From assembly GCF_002776525.5 (NCBI RefSeq), contig NC_045439.1, positions 120,867,300 through 120,931,299 of the forward strand: a stretch of DNA of 64,000 nucleotides, written 5' to 3'. The notes beneath the pieces are model-generated. The model was not told the origin of the DNA. It was given only the letters and a program-made list of their open reading frames with translations, and did no database searches. Position numbers and translations under genes: made by a program. This document shows positions 23,444 to 32,136 of the stretch, piece after piece. Each line of letters begins with the position of its first letter. Within the stretch, counting starts at the first letter, position 1. The DNA is from Piliocolobus tephrosceles. Taxonomy: Eukaryota; Chordata; Mammalia; Primates; Cercopithecidae.

Positions 23444-25641
23444 TTTTTTTCATATGTTTGTTGGACACATAAATGCCTTCTTTTGAGAAGTGTCTCTTCA
23501 TATCCTTCACTCACTTTTTGATGAGGTTGTTTTTTTCTTGTGAATTTGGTTAAGTTCCTTGTAGATTCTGGATATTAGCCCTTTGTCAGATGGATAGATT
23601 GCAAAAATTTTCTCCTATTCTGTAGGTTGCCTGTTCACTCAGATGATAGTTTCTTTTGCTGTGCAGAAGCTCTTTAGTTCAATTAGATCCCATTTGTCAA
23701 TTTTGACTTTTGTTGCCATTGCTTTTGGTGTTTTAGTCATAAAGTCTTTGCCCATACGTATGTCTTGAATGGTATTGCCTAGGTTTTTGTACAGGGTTTT
23801 TATGGTTTTAGGTCTTACATTTAAGTCTTTAATCCATGTTTAATTAATTTTTGTATAAGGTGTAAGGAAGGGGTCCAGTTTCAGTTTTCTGCATATGGCT
23901 AGCCAGTTTTCCCAACACCATTTTTAAAATAGGGAATCCTTGTTCATTTTTTGTTTTCATCAGGTTTGTCAAAGACCAGATGGTTGTAGATGTGTGGTGT
24001 TATTTCTAAGGCCTCTGTTCTGTTCCATTGGTCTCTATATCTGTTTTGGTACCAGTATCATGCTGTTTTGGTTACTGTAGCCTTGTAGTATAGTTTGAAG
24101 CCAGGTAGCATGATGCTTCCAGCTTTGTTATTTCTGCTTAGGATTGTGTTGGCTATATGGACTCTTTCTTGGTTCCATATGAAATTTAAAGTAGTTTTTT
24201 TTTTTTTTTTTAATTCTGTGAAGAAAGTCAATGGTAGCTTGATGGGGATAGCATTGAATCTATCAATTACTTTGGACAGTATGGCCATTTTCACAATATT
24301 GATTCTTCCTAGCCATGAGCATGGAATATTTTTCCATTTGTTTGTGTTCGCTCTTATTTCCTTGAGCAGTGGTTTGTAGTTCTCCTTGAAGAGGTCTTTC
24401 ACATCCCTTGTAAGTTGTATTCCTAGGTATTTTATTCTCTTTGTAGCAATTGTAAATGGGAGTTAACTTATGGTTTGGCTCTCTATATGTCTGTTATTGG
24501 TGTTTAGGAATGCTTGTGATTTTTGCACATTGATTTTGTATCCTGTGACTTTGCTGAAGTTGTTAGCAGCTTAAGGAGATTTGGGGCTGAGATGATGTGG
24601 CTTTTTAAACATACAATCATGTCATCTACAAATAGAGACAATTTGACTTCCTCTCTTCCTATTTGAATATGCTTTATTTCTTTCTTTTGCTGATTGTCCT
24701 GGTCAGAACTTCCAATACTATGTTAAATATGAGTGGTGAGAGAGGGTATTCTTGTCTTGTACTGGTTTTAAAAGGGAATGCTTCAAGATTTTGCCCATTT
24801 AGTATGATATTGGCTATAGGTTTGTCATAAATAGCTCTTATTTTGAGATACTTTGCATCAATACCTAGTTTATTGAGAGTTTTTCGCATGAAGGGGTGTT
24901 GAATTTTGTCGAAGGCCTTTTCTGCATCTATTGAGATAACCATGTGGTTTTTGTCATTGATTCAATTTATGTAATGGATTACATTTATTGATTTGCATAT
25001 GTTGAACCAGTCTTGCATCCCAGGGATGAAGCCAACTTGATCATGGTGGATAAGCTTTTTGATGTAGTCCTGGATTCGCTTGCCAGTATTTTACTGAGGA
25101 TTTTCACATTTATGTTCATCAGGGATATTGGCCTAAAATTTTCCTTTTTTTGTTGTGTCTTTGCCAGGTTTTGGTATCAGGATGATGCTGGCCTCATAAA
25201 ATGAGTTATGGAGGATTCCCTCTTTTTCTATTGCTTGGAATAGTTTCAGAAGGAATGGTACTAGCTCCTCTTTGTACCTCTGGTAGAATTCGACTGTGAA
25301 TCTGTCTGGTCATGGGCTTGTTTTGGTTGCTAGGCTATTAATTACTGCTTCAATTTCAGAACTTGTTATCGGTCTATTCAAGGATTCAATTTCTTCCTGG
25401 TCTAGTCTTGGGAGGGTGTATGTGTTCAAGAATTTATCCATTTCTTCTAGACTTTCTAGCTTATTTGCATAGAGGTGTTTATAGTATTCTCTGATGGTAG
25501 TTTGTATTTCTGTGGGATCAGTGGTGATCTCCCCTTTATCATTTTTTATTGTATCTATTTGATTCTTCTCTCTTTTCTTCTTTATTATTCTGGCTAGTGG
25601 TCTATCTATTTTGTTAATCTCTTCAAAAAACCAACTCCTGG
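23444..25641 (-). mobile_element. L1-B, inverted 5' segment, part 1
   Basis: Antisense L1 ORF2. Read on -, it runs from the region N-terminal to the RT palm ('gagattaacaaaatagatag' complement near 25620) to a point shortly before the ORF2 end. Open fragments on - at 24058-24402, 24674-24943 and 25310-25717 are pieces of this ORF2. The match to L1 stops at 25641 in mid-sequence ('ccaactcctgg') and continues at 35101 ('ctcctggattcactga'). It is the inverted half of a twin-primed insertion whose sense half is 35679-36412. Confidence 0.9.
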
Positions 25642-26371
25642 CAAGGAGCCAAGGAGAAGAAGCACCAGCTTTAGAAGCCCTACACCAACAGAAATAACAC
25701 AAAGGATCCCACTTCACTAGAAGAAGATATCAAAGAGATTCATCAAAGTGGCAGTAGTAAGGCTCTGGACAAAACTCCACAGTTCCAGCTCTCTATATTT
25801 TCTACTTCTGCTGGAAAGGAATGGAGACTATTATGGATGATGAAGTGACAAAGAGATCCTCAGCAGAGGAATTGGAGTCCTGGAACCTGCTGAGCAGAAA
25901 CCATTATAACTTCAGGTACATCACCCTTCAGCTTATGGTCCTGTGGCGGTTAGGAGGACTGATTTTGTACTGCTCCCTGCTGCCACTCAGGATAGCGCTG
26001 GCCTTGACAGGGATTAGCCTTCTAGTGGTGGGCACGACTGTGGTGGGATACTTGCTTCATACCTTGCCAATCGATGTGATCATCTTGGTCAGCGATGGCT
26101 ATAATGCACGGTGGGTCAAGTTCTTGGGGGACACATAGGTTTGATTCAGAGAGCCATGGTGAAGACTTACCCACACATTAGGTTTGAGCACTTGGAAGTG
26201 AAGGATCCCCACCTGGTGGCTAAGAGACTGACTGAAGAAGTGCAAGGTAAAAGCCTATGCTCATCTTCCTAGAAGGAACCTCCTCATCTTCCCAGAAGGA
26301 ACCCAGAAGGATGTATCAATAATACATCGGTGATGATGTTCAAAAAGGGAAGTTTTGAAATTGGAGCCACC
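25642..26371 (+). pseudogene. GPAT4: GPAT4 (AGPAT6) processed pseudogene, 5' coding part
   Basis: The translated sequence matches glycerol-3-phosphate acyltransferase 4, the ER enzyme that acylates G3P at sn-1. The copy starts at roughly codon 64 ('gagccaaggagaagaagcac'). It has an open stretch 25821-26138 with METIMDDEVTKR and GISLLVVGTTVVGYL, which fit GPAT4 better than GPAT3. After GYL about 47 codons are missing, but an HX4D-like 'HTLPID' remains. An FPEGT block lies near 26290, next to a 23-bp tandem duplication (26258-26280, 26281-26303). Early stops and frameshifts kill it. The coding part ends abruptly at FEIGAT, joined to a truncated LTR7. It has no introns over several expected exons. 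The left flank 'aaaaaaccaactcctgg' (25625-25641) is the first copy of its target-site duplication. Confidence 0.88.
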
Positions 26372-26725
26372 AAGCCTGCACGTATACATCCACATGACCT
26401 GGGCTACTGAGGAACCACAAAAGTTGAAAATGGCTAGTTCTTGCCTTAACTCATGACATTACCTTGTGACATTCCTTCTCCTGGACAATAAGTCTCTGGA
26501 GCTCCCCACCAAGCACCTTGTGACCCCCGCCACTGCCCGCAAGAGAACAATCATCTTTAACGGTAATTTTCTACTACCTACCCTAACCCTATAAGACTGC
26601 CCCACCCCTATCTCCCTTTGCTGACTCTCTTTTCAGACTTAGTCTGCCTGCACCCAGATGATTAAAAAGCTTTATTGCACACACAAAGCCTGTTTGGTGG
26701 TCTCTTCATACGGACGCCCGTGATA
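26372..26725 (+). mobile_element. LTR7-type 5' LTR, truncated at its 5' edge
   Basis: It starts at 'aagcctgcacgtata' without the usual 'tgtcaggcctctgagccc' start present in the 3' LTR. U3, an ATTAAA signal (26661-26666) and 'gcctgtttggtggtctctt' are present. The left edge abuts GPAT4 coding sequence, so the original 5' flank and its 5-bp duplication have been lost. Confidence 0.9.
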
Positions 26726-26745
26726 TTTGATGCTGAAGACCCAGG
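26726..26745 (+). promoter_or_regulatory. Putative primer-binding site (tRNA-His type, degraded)
   Basis: The bases 'tttgatgctgaagaccc' directly follow the LTR end. The position fits the primer-binding site of HERV-H, which is named for its His tRNA primer. The match is imperfect. Confidence 0.55.
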
Positions 26746-27244
26746 ACAGGGGAACTCCTACAGGAGACCTGTCCTTGCCCTCACTCTATGAAGAGATCCA
26801 CCTATGACCTCAGGTGCTCAGACCAACCAGCCCAAGGAACATCTCCCCAGTTTCAAATCGGGTAAGTGGTCTTTTCACTCTCTTTTCCAGCCTCTCTAGC
26901 TACCCTTCAATCTCCCTGTCCTTCCAATTCAAGTTCTTTTTTGTCTCTAGTAGAGACAAAAGAGACACATTTTATCTGTGGACCCAAAACTCCGGTGCTG
27001 GTCACGGACTCAGGAAGACAGTCTTCCCTTGGTGTTTGATCATCACGGGGATGCCTGCCTTGATCATTAATCCCCATTCCATTGGTGTCTGAACACCACG
27101 AGGACACATTCACCCACATTTCCTAGATGGCAAGTCAATTGTGGGAATGCCTGCTTTGACTGCCCATCCACATTACACCCCGGGGCTACTCACCACCCCC
27201 TTCTCCGTGTCTCTACTTTTCTCTTTAAACTTACCTCCTTCACT

Positions 27245-28500
27245 ATGGGCAACCTTCCACCCTCCATTCCCCCTTTTTCTCCCTTAGCCTGTGTTCTCAA
27301 GAACTTAAAACCTCTTCAACTCAAACCTGACCTAAAACCTAAATGCTTTATTTTCTTTTGCAATACCTCTGGGCCCCAGTGCAAAGTCAACAATGGTTCC
27401 AAATGGCTACAAAATGGCACTTTTGATTTCTCCATCTTACAAGACCTGGATGATTTTTGTTGAAAAATGGGCAAATGGTCTGAGGTGCCTGACATCCAGC
27501 CATTCTTTTACACATCGGTCCTTCCCTAGTCTCTGCTCCCAGTGCGACTTATCCCAAATCTTTCTTCTCTCCTGTCTGTTCCTTTGGTCTCCACCCCAAG
27601 CTCTGAGTCTTTTGAATCCTCCTTTTCTATGGACCCATCTGCCCTCTCCCCTCCTCCCCAGGCTGCCCCTCACCAAGCCGAGCCAGGTCCCAATTCTTAC
27701 TCAGCCTCTACTCCACCACCCTATAATCTTTCTATCACCTCCCCTCCTCACACCCGGTCTGGCTTACAGTTTCATTCCATGACTAGCCCTCCCCCTACTT
27801 GCCCAACAATTTTCTCTTACAGAGGTGGCTGGAGCTGAAGGCATAGTCAAGATTAATGCTCCTTTTTCTTTATCTGACCTATCCCAAATCAGTTAGCATT
27901 TAGGCTGCTTTTCATCAAATATAAAAATCCAACCCAATTCATGGCCCATTTGGCAACAACTCTTAGATGCTTTACCGCCCTAGACCTAGAGAGACCAGAA
28001 GGCCGTCTTATTCTCAATATGCATTTTATTACCCTATCCACTCCCGACATTAGAAAAAGCTCCAAACATTAGATTCCGGCACTCAAACCCTACAACAGGA
28101 CTTAATTAACTTCGCCTTCAAGGTGTATAATAAAAGAAAAGAGGCAGCCAAGTGGCCACATATTTCTGAGTTGCAATTACGTGCCTCTGCTGTGAAAGAA
28201 ACACCAGCCACATCTCCAGCACACCAGAACTTCAAAATGCCTAAACCGCAGTGACCAGATGTTCGTCCAGGACCTCCTCCCAAAGAATTTTGCTTCGAGT
28301 GCTGGAAATCTGGCCACTGGGCCAAGGAACGCCTGCAGCCCAGGATTCCTCCTAAGCTGCATCCTATTTGTGCGAGACCCCACTGGAAATCAAACTGTCC
28401 AATTCACCTGGCAGCCACTCCCAGAGCCCCCGGAACTCTGGTCCAAGGCTCTCTGACTGACTCCTTCCCACTTAGTGGCTGAAGACTGACACTGCCTGAT
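27245..28500 (+). pseudogene. HERV-H gag remnant
   Basis: The N-terminal part is open from a Met at 27245 (72 codons, starting M-G-N, a myristoylation-type start of matrix). It stops at 27463 and then continues in shifted frames. A Pro/Ser-rich stretch (27542-27838) follows. A nucleocapsid zinc-knuckle block at 28291-28332 has the first two Cys and the His in CX2CX4HX4C spacing, but the last Cys codon reads Arg (cgc). Several frameshifts and stops show it cannot make Gag. Confidence 0.85.
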
Positions 28501-28518
28501 CACCTTAGAAGCCTCTGG

Positions 28519-28800
28519 ACCATCACAGATGCTTCAGGTAACTCTTACAGTGGAGGGTAAGTCTGTCCCCTTCTTAATCAATATGGAGGCTACCCACTCC
28601 ACAATACTTTCTTTTCAAGGGTCTTTTTCCCTTGCCTCCATAACCATTGTGGGTATTGACAGCCAGACTTCTAAACCTCTTAAAACTCCCCCCAACTTTG
28701 GTGCCAACTTGGACAGCATTCTTTTATGCACTCCTTTTCAGTTATCCCCACCTGCCCAGCTCCCTTATTAGGTCAAGGCATTTTAACTAAATTATCTGCT
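28519..28800 (+). pseudogene. HERV-H protease remnant
   Basis: An 80-codon open frame (28529-28771) has the spacing of a retroviral aspartic protease. The catalytic segment reads I-N-M-E-A, so the expected Asp is Asn. The frame ends where the next pol frame begins. Dead enzyme. Confidence 0.7.
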
Positions 28801-29480
28801 TCCCTGACTATTGCTGGGCTACAGCCACACTTCATTGCCACCCTTTTCCCCAGTTCAAAGCTTCCTTCGTATCCTCCCCTTGTATCTCCTTACCTTAATC
28901 CACAAGTATGGGATACCTCTACTCCCTCCTTGGTGACCGATCATGCACCCCTTATCATCCCATTAAAACCTAATCACCCTTACTCCACTCAATGCCAATA
29001 TCCCATCGCACAGCAGACTTTAAAAAGGTTAAACCCTGTTATCACCTACCCGTTACAACATGGCCTATTAAAGCCTATAAACTCTCCTTACAACTCTTTT
29101 ATCCTATCTGTCCAAAAACCAGACAAGTCTTATAGGCTGGTCCAGGATCTTCACCTTATCAAGCAAATTACCTTGCCTATCCACCCCCTGGTGCCAAACC
29201 CATATACTATCCTATCCTCAATACCTCCCTCCACAACCCATTATTCTATTCTGGATTTCAAAGATGCTTTCTTTACTATTCCTTTATACCCTTCCTCCCA
29301 GCCTCTCTTTGCTTTCACCTGGACTGACCCTGACACCCATCAGTCTCAGCAACTTAACCTGGGCTGTACTGCCACAAGTCTTCGCGGACAGTCCCCATTA
29401 CTTCAGTCAAGCCTTTTCTCATAATTTACTTCCTTTCCATCCACCTGCTTCTCACCTTATTCAATAGTTTAACAACCTTC
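28801..29480 (+). pseudogene. HERV-H reverse transcriptase remnant
   Basis: Most of the fingers and palm are read in one 232-codon frame (28726-29424), including the S-I-L-D-F-K-D-A-F-F block that carries the first catalytic Asp. A frameshift near 29340 moves the rest into the frame 29264-29467. Where the Y-x-D-D catalytic loop should be (29465-29476) the codons are stop-F-N-N. The enzyme is inactive. Confidence 0.9.
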
Positions 29481-29689
29481 TACTTTGTAGCCCCCCCATG
29501 AATCTTCCCAATAGGACAACCTCCTGCTCCTCCAACATTTTTCTCAAAAAGATATCGCATATCCCCCTCCAAAGCCCAGATTTCTTCCTCATCCATTACC
29601 TCTCTCAGCATAATTCTTCATAAAGACACAAGTGCTCTCCCTGCTGATCATGTCCCGCTAATCTCCCAAACCCCAACCCCTCCTACAAA

Positions 29690-30270
29690 GCAACAACTCC
29701 TTTCCTTCCTAGGCATGGTTGGGTACTTTTGCCTTTGGACAACTGGTTTTGCCATCCTAACAAAACCATTACATAAATTCACAAAGGGAAACCTAGCTGA
29801 CCCCATAGATCCTAAATCCTTTCCCAACTCAACATTTATACTGACTCTAAATATGCTTTCCATATCCTGCACCACCATGCTGTTATATGGGCTGAAAGAG
29901 GTTTTCTCACTATGCAAGGGTCCTCCATCATTAATGCCTCTTTAATAAAAGCTCTTTGCAAGGCTGCATTGCTTCCAAAGGAAACTGGAGTCTTTCACTG
30001 CAAAGCCATCAAAGGACCTCAGATCCCATTGCTCAAGGCAAAAATTATGCTAATAAGACAGTTAAAGAAGAAGCCAGTATTTTCTTTTCTCCTCTATCAC
30101 TCCCACCTACTCTTCCACTGAAACTTCCATGTATCAATCTCTTCCTACACAAGGCAAATGGTTCTTGGACCAAGAAAAATTCTTTCCAGCCTCACAGGCT
30201 TATCCCATTCTATCATCCTTTCATAACTTCTTCCTTGTAGGTTACAAGCCTTACTAGCCCACCTCTTAGA
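29690..30270 (+). pseudogene. HERV-H RNase H remnant and start of integrase
   Basis: The connection region (29715-29945) includes V-G-Y-F-C-L-W and L-T-K-P-L-H motifs. It is followed by RNase H sequence in shifted frames up to about 30100. A short integrase N-terminal region follows (H-N-F-F near 30225). Most of the integrase core is absent: after about 30270 the sequence jumps to env. Confidence 0.75.
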
Positions 30271-30274
30271 ACCT

Positions 30275-30538
30275 CTCATTTCCTTCAAGACATCTGCCCT
30301 TCGTATCACTCCATCCTTGGCTACCTTGCCCTTGTTCTTCAGACTCTTCTCCTAACCTCTCTTCTTACTTGCTTATACCCAACCCCATGAATAGCAGTGA
30401 AAGTTTACTCATAGACACTGTGCGCTTTCTCACACACCATAAAAATAGAACCTCCCCTCTACCCAATTGCCCGATCAATCCCCATTACAACCTCTAAGGG
30501 TTGCTGCCTTCACTAAATCCCTAAGAGTCTGGGTGCAG
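30275..30538 (+). pseudogene. HERV-H env surface-subunit remnant, part 1
   Basis: Sequence resembling the later part of a HERV-H env surface subunit follows the broken integrase directly, so the rest of integrase and the first part of env are deleted. Stops are frequent. The segment ends at 'gtctgggtgcag', where an RT patch begins. Confidence 0.65.
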
Positions 30539-30701
30539 GATTTCAAATATGCTTTCTTTACTATTCCTTTACACCGTTCATCCCAGCCTCTTTGCTTTCA
30601 CTTGGACTGACCCTGACACCCATCAGTCTCAGCAACTTAACCAGGGCTGTACTGCTACAAGGCTTCAGAGACAGCCCCCATTACTTCAGTCAAGCTCTTT
30701 T
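30539..30701 (+). repeat. RT segment duplicated inside env
   Basis: About 163 bp are a second copy of the RT stretch at 29253-29417, starting 'ggatttcaaatatgctttct' and ending 'cttcagtcaagctcttt'. Env sequence flanks it on both sides. Some residues look less decayed here than in the main RT ('caaggcttcagagacag' versus 'caagtcttcgcggacag'), so the patch is not a recent copy of the decayed main RT. Confidence 0.85.
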
Positions 30702-31190
30702 GGTGCTCCCTCTCATCTTTTCACTTTACATTTCCAGTTTTGCCTTACAAAGGTCTCTTCTTCCTCTGTGACTCCTCCACCTACACGTGTCTATCTATCA
30801 ATTGGACAGGCACGTGTACACTAGTTTTTCTTACCTCCCAAAATCAATTTGCAAATAGGGCCAACAGCTTCCTGTTCCCCTCATGACACCAACACTTCAC
30901 TACTATTTTGTTTTGTTTTGTTATTATTAATACAAAAAGATAGGAATAGTCCTTGACTTACTGCTGAAAAAGGAAGACTCTACATTTTTAAATGAAGAGT
31001 GTTGTTTTTACCTAAATCAATCTGGCCTGCTATATGACAACATAAAAAAACTCAAGGATAGAGTCCAAAAACTCGGCAACAAAACAAATAATCATGCTGA
31101 ACCCCCTGGACACTCTCTAATTGGATGTCCTAGGTACTCTCAATTCTTAGTCCTTCAATACCTGTTTTTCTCCTTCTCTTATTCAGACCT
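30702..31190 (+). pseudogene. HERV-H env remnant, part 2 (end of SU and TM fragment)
   Basis: Env resumes at 'ggtgctccctctcatctttt' and continues to about 30890. It then joins a transmembrane-subunit fragment (about 30935-31190) that includes a Cys-Cys pair near 31008 and a heptad-like region. The fusion-peptide region is missing between them. Frameshifted throughout. Confidence 0.7.
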
Positions 31191-31483
31191 TGTGTTTTCT
31201 GTTTAGTTTCTCAATTCAAATAAAACAGAATCCAGGCCATCACAAATCATTCTATATCACAAATGCTGCTTCTAACAACCCCACAATATCACCCTTTACC
31301 CCAAAATCTTTCTTCAGTTTAATCTCTCCCACTCTAGGTTCCCAAGCCACCCCTAATCCCATTCAAAGCAGCCCTGAGAAACATCACCCATTATCACTCC
31401 ATACCACCCCCCAAAATTTTTGCCACTCCAACACTTCACCACTATTTTGTTTTGCTTTTCTTATTAATATAAGAAGACAGTAA
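31190..31483 (+). other. HERV-H env tail, 3' non-coding region and polypurine tract
   Basis: A 97-codon open frame (31190-31483) overlaps the decayed env tail and non-coding sequence, and is not a gene. The block 'ccaacacttcaccactattt' with 'ttattaata' near 31427-31470 repeats a block at 30889-30935. 'aagaagacagtaa' just before the 3' LTR is the polypurine tract. Confidence 0.65.
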
Positions 31484-31848
31484 TGTCAGGCCTCTGAGCC
31501 CAAGCCTGCACATATATATCCAGATGGCCTGAGGCAACTGAAGAACCTCAAAAGAAGTGAAAATGGCTGGTTTCTGCCTTAACTGATGACATTACCTTGT
31601 GACATTCCTTCTTCTGGACAATAAGTCCCCGGAGTTAACTGAGCACCTTGTGACCCTCACCACTGCCTGCAAGAGAACAACCCCCTTTAACTGTAATTTT
31701 TCACTATCTACCCAAATCATGTAAAATTGTCCCACCCCATCTCCCTTTGCTGACTCTCTTTTAGGACTCAGCCCACCCAGGTGATTAAAAAGCTTTATTG
31801 CTCACACAAAGCCTGTTTGGTGGTCTCTTAACATAGATGGGTGTGACA
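31484..31848 (+). mobile_element. LTR7-type 3' LTR, complete
   Basis: Runs from 'tgtcaggcctctgagcccaa' to 'gatgggtgtgaca' (365 bp). ATTAAA is at 31784-31789 and 'aaagcctgtttggtggtctc' lies near the end. It is clearly diverged from the 5' LTR at many positions, which argues for an old insertion. Confidence 0.93.
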
Positions 31849-32136
31849 GGAGGAATGCCATTAAAGTCAACTCCTCATCTATGCATGCTTTGCAGGCTCA
31901 GTGGTTGGGGAGATGTGGCCATGTTCATGTGCTAGGGGCATGGGACAGGAGTCTGTTACACACGCCCATGTGCCAGGGACGTGCTGGGGCAGCCACCCAC
32001 TCTGGAAGAGAGGCACAGCTGAGGCACTGTGGCTGGCTTCAGCCTCAGCATCGCCTCTAGACTTGGAGCTCTGCAGACATGATAGGAAGGAAATTGTCAT
32101 CTGCAGGGGCTGTCAGCAAAATGAAGGGTTAGAATC
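31849..32136 (+). pseudogene. GPAT4: GPAT4 pseudogene, 3'-UTR part 1
   Basis: Moderately GC-rich sequence, unlike the surroundings, beginning 'ggaggaatgccattaaag' right after the 3' LTR. It breaks at 32136 and resumes at 34699 across the L1-C insertion. I assign it to the GPAT4 3' UTR because it lies between the coding part and the poly(A) end of the same retrocopy. Roughly 0.5 kb or more (C-terminal coding and early UTR) is missing at the provirus left edge. Confidence 0.7.

Larger units (their letters stand above)
26372..31848 (+). mobile_element. HERV-H (RTVL-H) provirus, defective
   Basis: A two-LTR gammaretrovirus-like endogenous element of the HERV-H/LTR7 group, about 5.5 kb, inserted in sense within the GPAT4 pseudogene. 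Order: 5' LTR (first ~18 bp lost), primer-binding region, gag, protease, RT, RNase H, the start of integrase joined to part of env, a misplaced RT patch, env remnants, polypurine tract, 3' LTR. No gene is intact. Shared unusual LTR variants ('gattaaaaagctttattg') show that the two LTRs belong to one element. The length fits the common deleted HERV-H class. Confidence 0.93.

Noticed and set aside
25821..26138. 105-codon frame as a functional small acyltransferase or membrane protein
   Set aside because: It is a slice of the GPAT4 retrocopy with an internal ~47-codon deletion, frameshift after SDGY and no conserved C-terminal domain.
28726..29424. 232-codon open frame as a possible intact retroviral gene
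   Set aside because: It covers only part of RT, shifts frame near 29340 and the catalytic loop is destroyed at 29465-29476. It is part of a dead provirus.
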